From assembly GCA_020055645.1 (NCBI GenBank), contig CM034546.1, positions 59,458,001 through 59,522,000 of the forward strand: a stretch of 64,000 nucleotides of DNA, written 5' to 3'. The position numbers and the translations under genes are program-made. Below the pieces are notes generated by a model that saw only the letters and a program-made list of their open reading frames with translations, did no database searches and was not told where the DNA came from. Shown piece after piece: positions 11,644 to 22,514 of this stretch. Origin of the DNA: Tomocerus qinae (Eukaryota; Arthropoda; Collembola; Entomobryomorpha; Tomoceridae). Each line of letters starts with the position of its first letter. Position 1 is the first letter of the stretch.

Positions 11644-12080
11644 GTATATATATATATAACAATATTATAATATAATATTAGCATATGGGTATATGTATTA
11701 CAATAAGTATGAAAATTGATTTGGTTGTCCTTCTAGCCATAAGGAAAGTTTAAAAATAAGTATTAGATAACAACTGGAAGCATTAAAGTATAATCCTTCT
11801 TAATTACGGAAATTAACTACTAAGACAGTTCCTTTCTTAAGTTTCCATCTGTTGACCAAGTTTAATATATGGGTGATCATTTGTACTTTTTGTAGCATTT
11901 AAATTAAATAGAGTGTTTAGCATTCACACTTGTGTAATTATGCATTTTTTGTGTTATAATACTATACTTTGTAGTAGATATGAATGAAATATTGAAGAAA
12001 GAAGTCTATCGAAACATAACATTATCGTAAATACTTTATTAATTGGAACCATTTAAATATTTTGAAAAAATATATTTTAT
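11644..12080. other. AT-rich intergenic stretch
   Basis: It begins with a short TA-rich run (11645-11690). No exon was seen on either strand. Confidence 0.5.
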
Positions 12081-13416
12081 TTATCCAACACCATAATATC
12101 CATTATTTTCATAGTGCCGACCATTTGGATTTCTATAATTATCGCCTTGATTATTTTTGTATCCAGCATGACGTTGGGTATTATAATTAGGACGATGGTT
12201 ACTATAATAACCATATCCACGTCCATTATACTTAAAAATAGTTTTTGTTCCCCGTTTAAAGCGACATAAATGTGAAACGATAGACCTTTTCCTCTGGGTG
12301 TAGCACGGTGAGATTTTGTTGGTAGTATCTTTCATTTCCTCAACAGTGCAATTGCTATATTCGGCTATGAATCGACCATTTTCACCCAAAAGCTTCGGAA
12401 TGCACATTCCACCTTGACAATCGATTTCAATTTCGTATTCAAGGCACAGTTTAAACATATTTTTTACATCGTCGAGTAAAAATGTTGCTAGAATTGAGAT
12501 AGTAGTGCAGTACACATCTAACCCGGTGATAAGGTTTACAAAATCGTTTGTGCTCTTCCCATGAGAATTATCCTTCTGTGTACCGTTTCTCTTATTCTGA
12601 TTTACTAACTGGACAAATTCATCAATATTTTCATAGTTGATGCTGTTTTCATTTCCCATGCTTGATTTCTGTTCAGAACGAAACAAATTAATTCATTAGT
12701 GAACAGCGGCATAATTGTATACCATAGTAGTTGGTATTATGAATCCAACGTTTGTTTTCTTCTGCTGATAAAAGGACACAATAGCTTTGTAGGTGGTTTC
12801 TTTTGTTCGGGTCAAGCGCGAACTCCCTTTTGTTATGGTTATCAGCAGAGGAAATGAAACGTTGGATTCATAATAATTAGTTAGTCATTTATCCATATAA
12901 TTTTCCGATATATTTTAAATTAAGTCATGGACAGGTGATTGACATTTCCTGTTTAGTATTATCGTTAGGATTATTATGGCTAAATATTACTGTGGTTATA
13001 AATTGTTTCTCGTGTAATACAATATTTTGTAATAAATGAATACTTACCGTCTTACATGCCGAAATTAGCAAACTTGTGAAATTACACAAGGCAAATATGA
13101 CTAGCTGATTTCGGGGGGAAATTAGCATTTCAAATATGTGATTCAAAGAATTAGTATTTAAATACTCAAATAGTAATTTCAGCCTCTCTGCTTTAATTAT
13201 TCGGTCTTGCAGAAATGAATTTTGGTAATAGTTGGTTAAAAAGAAAAAGATTTCTTTGTCAACTATTGAAAAAGTAAGTTTAATTCGTTGTAACGAACTG
13301 AACTGTGTCAAAAACATTATTTGGTAGCTATAATTATACACATTGCGTATAAAAACCGCCCAACTCTTTATTTCTACTGTAGTATTTAGAATCTGGTAGT
13401 ACAATGTATATTTCTG
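12081..13416 (-). CDS. Unrecognised protein, at least two exons, Tyr/Asn/Gly-rich tail
   Basis: I do not recognise this gene. On the minus strand an open exon runs from an acceptor at about 13417 (TTTTACCCAG) to a donor ACG|GTAAGT at about 13047. A second exon starts after GAACAG at about 12669 in the same phase (0) and runs to the stop at 12081-12083. Joined, they give about 320 residues with no ATG at the left end, so at least one upstream exon is missing from the model. The first exon is hydrophobic/aromatic with a possible membrane helix LVIFALCNFTSLLISAC. The second has a Cys-containing core (CLEYEIEIDCQGGMC, then further single Cys) and an RKR-type basic site, then a low-complexity tail rich in Tyr, Asn, Gly and Arg. 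If the second exon instead starts at its own ATG it begins MGNENS, a possible N-myristoylation motif. The intron carries a small MITE. Confidence 0.5.
12737..12873. mobile_element. 137-bp mariner-like MITE with 35-bp inverted ends
   Basis: The ends are TTATGAATCCAACGTTT... and the matching reverse complement ...AAACGTTGGATTCATAA; over 35 bp only three positions differ. It is flanked by the dinucleotide TA on both sides (12735-12736, 12874-12875), the target duplicated by Tc1/mariner transposases. There is no coding capacity. It lies inside the intron of the gene at 12081-13416. Confidence 0.88.
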
Positions 13417-14100
13417 GGTAAAAGACAGACCATTACGTTTGAATTATCTATATGATATAAGTCAACTCCACGCAACCGAGAACTATTTCTTTATAATCGA
13501 TTACACGTAATCGACAACATGGGTTTGTTTTAAAAGTATTATATATTATAGTATTGGTAACATAGGTATTTATGTCCTTTTTATTATCTTTTTAATATAT
13601 TAAATATTTGTATGGCTTCCTGCCCACATCATGAACTCGTTTTGAACTTCTAAGATGATAAGCATGATAATAATATTATACATAGTGGGATGATAATGGA
13701 ATATTTAGCTTACTTCTATACTAAATAAATACATACATAATCATATAATTTAGTGACAAATTGTTTATGGCTACATATTTGCAGCCTTTTTAATTTATTA
13801 AAAACAAATTAATTCATGCTTGTTTGTAAAATAGAAGATACGTTAAAGATGCAGAACTACATCCTATTGGTATATTTTATTATTGACATTATCATATCAA
13901 CGAACACTTTTAAATAAGTCGCTAACCGAAACAGTTTATAAGAAAGCTATACAGTTTTAATAATAGTATTTTCAAGCTTGCTTATAATGACAATAACAAT
14001 ATTAGAGCAGCTAATTTACGCATAACTTCCGCGTTTTATTATTGCAAGTATCAAAGATAATGATTCAGGGGTTTCAGCTAATTGCTCCAAATGAAGACTC
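13417..14100. other. Intergenic stretch
   Basis: AT-rich, with no exon recognised. An upstream exon of the 12081-13416 gene would have to lie here, but I could not identify it. Confidence 0.4.
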
Positions 14101-16384
14101 TTAAGACATATGAAGCATATTTAATGCGTCTCCTAGAAGCGTTGCGTTTGGTCTGTCAATGGCATTTGGTTTCCAGCAGACTGACATCAAATCGTACCTA
14201 TATTTGGTTATAAAAATGAAAATTCAGGTTTACTATTAGCAATGGAATAATGGAAATGTAAGCTAAAATATTATCTGAAACTAGAGCATCATAGTGAATG
14301 GCAATTCGGTAATCAGCAAGATTAAAATTAAGATAATTACAAGTAATCTGGGACGTCTTCCGGTTTAGGAAGCCGCAAACCATTATTCAATTTTTCCACG
14401 TAATCTGGTGTAAAGTTCATGCCGCTGTAAGGTACTTGGCCGAGAGTACAAATTTCCCACATAGTAATTCCAAAAGCCCAAATATCAGTGCTATATGAAA
14501 ATTCTATATCTCGGAGTGACTCAATAGCCATCCATCGCCAGGGAAGAAGAACCTTATAACAAGTTATACAAAAAGCAAATTAACCAATGACAAATAATCA
14601 GTTTTTCAAATATTGTAAAAATCTTCTAATTATACATTATCCTACGCCTGGCAGAAAAGAATGTTTTAAAATTCTACAACAATGACGAAAGATTCTCTTA
14701 ACTTTAAGATATTTCATGGTATTTCAGGGATGGAATGAAATTAATATTATTAGTAGCAATTAAATTTTAATTACCGGATCCTTTTCAATGTAGCTACTAC
14801 AGCCTTCAAGTTTTACAGATATAGAAAAGTCTTTAATTTTTAATTGGTCGTTGTCATGTAGCATAATATTTTTTGTCATTAAGTTTCTGTGCACGATCTG
14901 AATATTAAAAGTAACAATTATTCATCGTTGAGTTAATCATGATACTTAAATTAAGCGTAAACGCGACCAAAATGCTGGTAAAACTTTAAATGGTTTTATC
15001 ACCATACCTGTTTTAGTGCTAAATATTCCAGTGCTTTTGCTATTTGTATAAACCATTCAAGTAGCCGCTTTTCAGTGATTATACATATATTTCTGAATCA
15101 TTGAAACAACGAATAAAAAATTAATTCCTTATTAACTAAATATACTATTTTTCGAAATTTTTAAATTGTGAAATGTGCTTATAACTTTTTAATTTTTTTA
15201 TTTAAGCTCATCTTACACATATGTAGAGTCGTCGGAGGCTTCAGCGACGAAACCATTTGGAACAAACGAAGCCAATTTTAAGTAGTCATTCATACTCCCA
15301 TGATGACAATATTCAACAAGAGCAAACATTTCACCTGTTAAGGAGTTATTAGATATAAATTGTAATAAAATACAATAGATGCATTGCCATAATTTCTTGA
15401 ATGAGGAATAAGCTAATTAATTCTTATTATTTAAAAAAAATATTAATAGTATATTATAAAAATTGATGTGTATAATTACTTGCATACTACCATTTTATTA
15501 CTTTAGCATGTTTAGTTATTATTGTTTCTGATTTTGATATATTTTAATAAAATTTATATAATTCCATTTCAGTTCAAAATTTTTAAAGGTATAACTTCAC
15601 TGTTCTAATTTAACAAGTATAGATATTCTAAAAAATAGAGAGCGGGGTTTACCATTCGTAAAAAGTCGGGATGTGTCTGTAGCAATGAGATTAACAATGC
15701 TAGGATGCTTATGTAGATGAATTAGTGTACTTATTTCATTTAAAAAATTAAATGTCTTCAGATTGGGCAATGAAGTATCAACTTTTTTCACCGCTACAGC
15801 TTCACCGTTAAACATTCCTTTGTAAACATTTCCCTGTGAATTGTCTCCCAAGTGCAATGTTGTGTCTGTTAATTTTACAATGTTTTTAGAAATATTTGCA
15901 AGCAAACTAAATAATTAGAAAATAGTGTTAAACTTACCGATTTGATACTCGTTTTGAGTAATTTCAAATTTATTTTTGGTAACCATTAAATCAAGGTCAT
16001 TTGTCTTCTTACCAATCTTCCCATCCTCGTCTTTCTATAACATTAAAACATTTAATATAATAATATTATATTTAATTTACTAAGACAGAGATAAATTCGA
16101 TCAAAATGCTACGTAAAATAGTGGCTAATCATTTTTAACCTCAGAATTTAAAGTAGTGTAATTTATATCCATCTTACCCGTTCAACTCTTTTTCTAAGTT
16201 TCTGATACTTGTGTCCCATATAGGCTATTATTATTAATAGAACCACAGTAACTGTTAAGCATGCCCACAGAACAACCATTGTCAATTGTATAAATGGCAC
16301 TGCAATAAAAAAGATTTTGTTGAAATCCTTACACAAACAATCGTTAATGAGATTTAAATGTACTCCTTTCAAAAATGAAAACAT
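14101..16384 (-). CDS. Membrane-anchored tyrosine pseudokinase (RTK-like), 383 aa, eight exons
   Basis: Minus-strand exons: 16178-16384, 15938-16034, 15653-15865, 15217-15334, 15008-15092, 14775-14897, 14341-14552 and 14101-14197. All junctions are GT-AG, the frame stays open and the total is 384 codons. Residues about 34-53 form a transmembrane helix (VVLWACLTVTVVLLIIIAYM) followed by basic residues. The kinase fold is clear: Gly loop GDNSQGNVYKG (108-118), VAVK with Lys128, then PWRWMAIESL, SYSTDIWAFGITMWEICTLG and a final CW-x-P helix. The catalytic HRD is HRN (Asn245) and DFG is DFS (263-265), so phosphotransfer is not expected. The nearest relatives are the RTKs at 41021 and 52706, which share its kinase intron phases. 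The ATG at 16384 gives only about 33 residues before the helix. An alternative acceptor at 16300-16301 would join an upstream ectodomain, but none was found in the free 0.9 kb. Likely role: scaffold or decoy; inferred. Confidence 0.8.
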
Positions 16385-17273
16385 TTCAACAGAATCTTGA
16401 ATGAACTATAATATTATGTTGATTATATCATGAAATGATTACTCAATAAAATGATTAATTACTTTTGATTTCCAGAAGTTTCGGGTGTTGTGACTTTGCG
16501 TTTTTTTCGGGCGTTTTTCTTCCGGTGTTCTTTGAAACTTCAATTCACTCGAGTAAATTCTGATTGATTAGTGGCCCAGTAATGATGAGCACATTTAATT
16601 TGCAACATGTATACTAATATTTTGTCTCTTACGCTACAGTGGATAATAATACTAAGTAATGACATGCGATTATAAGAAATTACACGAGGATGTGGTTAGT
16701 ACGTGCGAAAGTTACTACGTACAATAATATTTAGGTATAGCCCATGAAGCGATAAATACGTACTTAGCATTACCCAGTGATTTACTAAGTGACTATGGAA
16801 TTGCGTTATGCAGTAGCAGTATTTTGAAAGCTCTTACTTTTATGCTATGACTCTTGGTTACTATAATTAGATTTATTTGTCGTAATTGGTACCGAATAGA
16901 AAATCTAGCCTAAATATATTTGTAGAGCTGAAGACGTAAATATGACGTTTACAATTAATTCCTGGAATGTACGCCATTTGTGGCGTTAGATTATGCAGTA
17001 TCAATCAGAAATAGTGACTAATATTATAATTATAAATAGTAGTGGGATTTTTCCAAAGTATGAAAGTATCTTGTTTTTAATAAATTCATTACTGGCTAGT
17101 TGAAAATTCTTATGAACGAGTAATGGCGGTACATAGACTTAGAGTAGAAATTATAAAAATTTACATTTTCTTTATTCAGTAAACACGTCAGCAGAAATTA
17201 TTGAATATGATCCCTTCCAATTATGTTTATTACAAAAAAAGATTTAAATTCAAAAAGAAATAATTTTGAATAG
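16385..17273. other. Stretch upstream of the pseudokinase
   Basis: A Lys/Thr-rich open segment on the minus strand near 16470-16550 ends in a GTAATT donor in the right phase to join the membrane exon, so it may be an upstream exon, but it has no Ig features. Nothing else is visible. Confidence 0.35.
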
Positions 17274-17549
17274 CTAGAATTTATTTCCAGCCATAACATT
17301 GTTCACACCATGTGCTTCACATGATTCAACTCCGCTGTCGTCTGTCACACAGTGGGTATTTCCCTCACAAGTAATCGTACATGATTCGTGGCCTGTAGAA
17401 TAATAATGATACTAAGTTATTCCAATTTTCCATTCAAGATTTTATAATTGTAATATGGTTGTTATATAAAGCCAAAACTTACCGAATGTAGCTCCGATGT
17501 ACATAAGGACAACAAGGAGAACAGCGAGGTAAATGATAGCCTTCGACAT
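17274..17549 (-). CDS. Small secreted four-cysteine peptide, 61 aa, two exons
   Basis: Exon 1 is 17483-17549 and exon 2 is 17274-17392, with a GT-AG intron in phase 1; the total is 62 codons. Exon 1 is a textbook signal peptide (MSKAIIYLAVLLVVLMYIGA), with cleavage likely after ATFG. The mature part is about 38 residues, acidic, with cysteines spaced C-x3-C-x5-C-x9-C in its first half and a Gly/Asn-rich C-terminus without Cys. No family is recognised. A single exon for the signal and a second for the mature peptide is the usual layout of arthropod secreted peptides (immune, venom-like or neuropeptide-like), but the sequence does not tell which. It lies between the pseudokinase and the divergently transcribed peptide gene at 18730. 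Confidence 0.75.
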
Positions 17550-18729
17550 TTTAGCAATCTATGGGAATTGTAATGATTAAAATTTAGAACTGTAAAAGTA
17601 AGTAAGAGACTTGGCTAGGACAAGAAAATACGCCTTTAAATAAAAATAAAATAAGTCTTTAAATACGCCGAGAAATATAATTTAACTGCTTCTTGACACG
17701 TTAGTATGTCCAAACAATATGACATTGGCAATATATACATAATTAAATCACATTAAGTATAATTATCATTTGCTAATGCTTTGATGAATCTATTAGTAGG
17801 TAATACTAATTTAACCTGGCAATTACCTGAAAACGGAACTGCTTTTAACGTCAGCTCTCATGAACATGAACATAAAGCATAACTACTTTCATAACCTTGG
17901 AAATTAAGATAATAAGTAATTAGTTACTATGGTCTATTTATAGTAATTTAGTTTCCTTATTTATTCAAATCTATTACTTCAATTGATGACAAATATCAAT
18001 ACTATAGGATTTATCACCCATTAAGAAAATTTTATTTAGTTTCATAAAATTCATTTCAGTATCATTTCAGCCGTTATTTTAAAATTTTAGTCCGCCACCT
18101 TTTTAATTGCTCTGCTGCGCCCAAACATTTTTACGCCATAATAATATCCCTCCCGAAAAGTTGTAATTGCCTTTACTGTAACAATAATCCAGAATTTCTT
18201 AGTGGGTCCAAAATGGATTTCCTGAACTTGTGAATTACACTTATGAACTAATTTTGCTACATTTATTTGATGAAATTGTTGTATCATGAATTGATTTTAA
18301 CTGACCGTCAATACAAAGCCAATATAGACCATTTGAATTGCTATAGCATTATAGTCACTGACTAGTGACCGCTCAAGCTTTGAAAATAGTATTAACCAAT
18401 AATTCTAAAGCTGTGTGGATTGCATTTCTCAAACTAGATTTCTTAGACGGAAGTTTCTTCTAAATGACATTGATAACATGTGGTAGAACAATTTATTTTC
18501 ATTCAAGGATTTTTCTAAGACAACAATATTTTTCTTCTCCACTTTCCTGTAAAATATTTCTAAATAAACTGTTTTGCTTTTAATAAGGTTGCAACTACCA
18601 GGTGGGCTTCAACTAGCATGTAGCTAACTAAATAGTTCCTTGCATATATATCAGTATTTAAGTACTGTTTAATATAACTTGATTTAATATTATTGTGACA
18701 TATTTCATCGTTTTTTAAATATTTGAAAC
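17550..18729. other. Shared upstream region of two divergent secreted-peptide genes
   Basis: This 1.2 kb separates start codons that point away from each other (17549 minus, 18730 plus). It is AT-rich with no exon recognised; open frames on the minus strand (18087-18287, 18560-18790) have no domain or splice support. It could hold a common promoter, but I saw no decisive motif. Confidence 0.4.
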
Positions 18730-21700
18730 ATGAAGAACATGTACGTAGTTTGTGTAGTAATAACAATAATTTGTAGTTTCTTAAATTCAACGATTTCTGA
18801 AACCGACGACATTCACGGTAAGAATTTTAATTAATACTATGTTATAAATAATCAAAATGGGTGGACCACCTAGTCCTTTAGTATCGATAGTAAATTAATG
18901 CAGTTATGAATATATTTAGACGATTAAAAATTATACCAACATCCTCAGATAGTTTTAGCTCGCCTGACGAGCTATATAGAATCGCACAGTCTGTCCGTCC
19001 GCGCGATGAAACTACACCAAGTTTGTCCCCACGATAACTCCCGAAAGAATTGGCGGAATTTGACCAACCTTGGCAAAAACGTTGTCTATGGGCTTGTGAC
19101 GATCCCTATTGATTGTTGACAAAATATGTCTACCGGTTCGCAAATAACAGCCGAAAAAATATGTTATTTAATCTTCGGTGTACTGTTGATTGCCATAATG
19201 CCGCTTTTATTGAAAACTTGTTGAAATATTTGTAATGGTTGTAAAACACAGACCAAAATAAATCTGTATGCTTGTCAAACATGAATTTCTGCTCTTATAT
19301 AACTTGGGTTAATATAGTATTAATTTCCAAATTATGGGTTAACATATTCAACCTAAAAATTATCCATTTTATTCTGCTTGCTTTTAATAGGTAATTTTAT
19401 AGTCGCAATAAACGTTTCTACTTAAAACTGATCCAGTTAGTGGAAATTAAAAATGGCAATAAAAACATTTGAGCGTTTCTAAATTAGACTTTTTTCAATA
19501 GCAAGAACAATAATGCGATTTTTTGCTTGTTAAAACTGTTTCCAGGTGTCGAAAAACGAGGGTAGAAAAGATTAAATTGAAAATTTAGATGTGCTTTTGT
19601 TTAACATAGCATGACTATTTCATTTGGTAGACAATATTAATCCATTATTGTACACAGGCGTTTTAGCTCGCCTTAATAAGGAATTTTGATGATCAACATT
19701 AATCAATTTTGATTTTCTGTTGATTTTGATAGTCAACATTAATCAATTTTGAATTTCTGTGAATTTTGATAGTCAACATTAATCAATTTTGAATTTCTGT
19801 TAATTTTGATAGTCAGCATCAATCAATTTTGGGTTTCTGTTGATTTTGATAGTCAACATTAATCAATTTTGATTTTCTGTTAATTTTGATAGTTAACATT
19901 AATCAATTTTGATTTTCTGTTAATTTTGATAGTTAACATTAATCAATTTTGAATTTCTGTTAATTTTGATAGTCAGCATCAATCAATTTTGGGTTTCTGT
20001 TGATTTTGATAGTCAACATTAATCAATTTTGATTTTCTGTTAATTTTGATAGTTAACATTAATCAATTTTGAATTTCTGTTAATTTTGATAGTCAGCATT
20101 AATTTTTTTATTTTCTGTCGATTTTCATAATCAACGTTTATCTACTTTGATTTTCCATTTTTAGCTCGCCTGATAAGGCAGCTTATAGAATCGCACAGTC
20201 CGTCCGTCCGTGCGTGCGTCCGTCCGTGCGTGCGTCCGTCCGTTTACACGATAACTTTTGAGGACATTGATGGATTTCAACTAAACTTGGCAAAAACATT
20301 GCCTATGGACCTGTGACAAAGCCTATTGAAAATGGGCCACATTGGTCCACAGGTTGCTGAGATGACGCGCGCGCACTTTGTCTTCATTTTGATAGTCAAA
20401 ATGAAAATGTGACATTAAATGGACATTAAAAGTTCAAATGTGCTTCCTATGGATTGTTAGCGGGATAGTACGAAATATTAAATGCCGCTTCGACCAAATT
20501 TAAGATTTTATAATAAAGCAAATAAAACTGGAAAATACCAATTATAGAACGGAAATAAATCTATTTCGCATTTATATGCCAATAGATAGTTAAATTTATA
20601 TTTTTCGAATGTCTTTTCATTATGATAGCCAACATTAATCAATTTTGATTTTCTGTTGATTTTCATAGTCAGCAATTACCTATTTTGATTTTATGTTAAT
20701 TTTCAAAGTCAGCAACTACCTATTTTGATTTTCTGTTAATTTTCAAAGTCAGCAACTACCTATTTTGATTTTCATTGTCAATCTTAATCTATTTTGAGTA
20801 TCTGTTGATTTTCATAGTCAACAATTATCTATTTTGAGTTTCTGTTGATTTTCATAGTCAACAATTATCTATTTTGAGTTTCTGTTGATTTTCATAGTCA
20901 ACAATTATCTATTTTGAGTTTCTGTTGATTTTCATAGTCAACAATTATCTATTTTGAGTTTCTGTTGATTTTCATAGTCAACAATTATCTATTTTGAGTT
21001 TCTGTTGATTTTCATAGTCAACAATTATCTATTTTGAGTTTCTGTTGATTTTCATAGTCAACAATTATCTATTTTGATTTTCTGTTGATTTTCATAGTCA
21101 ATGTTAATCTATTTTGAGTATCTGTTGATTTTCATAGTCAAAAATTATCTATTTTGAGTTTCTGTTGATTTTCATAGTCAACAATTATCTATTTTGAGTT
21201 TCTGTTGATTTTCATAGTCAACAATTATCTATTTTGAGTTTCTGTTGATTTTCATAGTCAACAATTATCTATTTTGAGTTTCTGTTGATTTTCATAGTCA
21301 ACAATTATCTATTTTGAGTTTCTGTTGATTTTCATAGTCAACAATTATCTATTTTGAGTTTCTGTTGATTTTCATAGTCAACAATTATCTATTTTGATTT
21401 TCTGTTGATTTTCATAGTCAACAATTATCTATTTTGAGTTTCTGTTGATTTTCATAGTCATTAATTATCTATTTTGATTTTCTGTTGATTTTCATAGTCA
21501 ATGTTAATCTATTTTGAGTTTCTGTTGATTTTCATAGTCAACAATTATCTATTTTGAGTTTCTGTTGATTTTCATAGTCAACAATTATCTATTTTGAGTT
21601 TCTGTTGATTTTCATAGTCAACAATTATCTATTTTGAGTTTCTGTTGATTTTCATAGTCAACAATTATCTATTTTGAGTTTCTGTTGATTTTCATAGTCA

Positions 21701-22332
21701 ATGTTAATCTGCTTTCATTTTCTGTTGACTTTGATGGTCAACATTCATACATTTTGATTTTGATACTCAATATTAACCAATAGATATGAAAATAAACCTA
21801 TTTCTATTATTCTGCTAAAACTGTGTACACGGTCCCCTTCACTCAGGCGAGCTTCTGTTACGGCTTGCCGTAGGTTTTTTGATGGTCAACATTCATCTAT
21901 TTTGATACTCAATGTTAATCAATAAATATCAAAATAAACCAATTTCTATTATTCTACCAAAGATATGGGCACGGTCCCCTTTACTCAGGCGAGCTTCTGT
22001 TACGGCTTGCTGTAGGTTTTTGTAGTCAAAATAGAAAAACTTATCAGCGAAAAAACATATTTGATGAAGTTATTTTTTAATAATGCCTTTTTTTGCATTT
22101 TTGAGACTTAGGGTGCAAATTTCGACCAAAACCTTATATTGCATTTAGAATTGTAAATATTTATCGAATTATAGATGGCAGAAGCGAAAGAAAAGTCCGC
22201 AAGTGCTATGAAACAGGATGCGTAAGAAATGCGGGATGCAAAAAAGGATATCGTGGCATCCTGAGTTCAACATGTGGGAGCAGAGGTAGGACCGAAACTA
22301 GAACTTGTTGTCCTAAGGGTGTATTTCCATAA
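18730..22332 (+). CDS. Secreted six-cysteine basic peptide, 81 aa, two exons split by a 3.4-kb repeat-filled intron
   Basis: Exon 1 is 18730-18817 and exon 2 is 22175-22332. The donor is CACG|GTAAG and the acceptor ATTATAG; phase 1 fits on both sides and the total is 82 codons. Exon 1 encodes a signal peptide (MKNMYVVCVVITIICSFLNS) and an acidic ETDDIH stretch. Exon 2 encodes a Lys/Arg-rich domain with cysteines spaced C-x4-C-x5-C-x11-C-x10-C-C and the ending CCPKG plus three residues. Six cysteines suggest three disulfides. The family is not recognised; antimicrobial, toxin-like or other extracellular roles are possible and I do not choose between them. AATAAA follows the stop at 22335-22340. 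The intron (18818-22174) holds the minisatellite arrays listed separately, so correct splicing over a long repetitive intron is required. There is no direct evidence of expression. Confidence 0.7.
19680..20110. repeat. Minisatellite array 1, 40-bp unit, about 11 copies
   Basis: The unit is about TTTTGATAGTCAACATTAAT followed by CAATTTTGATTTTCTGTTAA. The copies differ by scattered substitutions. It lies in the intron of the 18730 peptide gene. Confidence 0.9.
20620..21725. repeat. Minisatellite array 2, 40-bp unit, about 27 copies, highly homogeneous
   Basis: The unit is about TTTTCATAGTCAACAATTAT followed by CTATTTTGAGTTTCTGTTGA. Many consecutive units are identical. It is clearly related to array 1 (same length and same CATAGTCAAC/CTGTTGA landmarks) but forms a distinct sub-family, so the two arrays homogenised separately. 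Confidence 0.92.
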
Positions 22333-22514
22333 GAAATAAATGCTGGTCAAAAGTATTTTTACAGAAACAGAACAGCGGAAGGAACGTCAATCCAATACAC
22401 TGTACTCTCTGCGTAAGCATTCAGGGGAATCTATATGATTTTCGCGCAAATTTTGTGTTTACTTTTCTGTGCAACTTACTATAGTTACTGAAGCTAATAA
22501 ATATCCTGAATAAA

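Larger units (their letters stand above)
18950..22025. repeat. Compound repeat block with AGCTCGCCTGA / TCAGGCGAGCT borders and internal minisatellites
   Basis: Left-type borders TTTTAGCTCGCCT recur at about 18955, 19668 and 20160; two are followed by AGAATCGCACAGTC(T/C)GTCCGTCCG. Right-type borders, the reverse complement CTCAGGCGAGCTTCTGTTACGGCTTGC, recur at about 21842 and 21984. This looks like one or more nested non-autonomous elements whose interior has expanded as minisatellites. No target-site duplication was resolved. A GTCC/GTGC tetranucleotide microsatellite is at about 20197-20243. Confidence 0.65.

Noticed and set aside
15907..15937. 31-bp intron in the pseudokinase
   Set aside because: Too short and out of frame. 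Using the acceptor at 15866-15867 gives an 80-nt-class intron, the right phase, and the same IDT junction as in the two long RTKs.
20197..20243. CRISPR-like array
   Set aside because: Spacing is tetranucleotide GTCC/GTGC; it is a microsatellite. The 40-bp arrays nearby have no variable spacers either.
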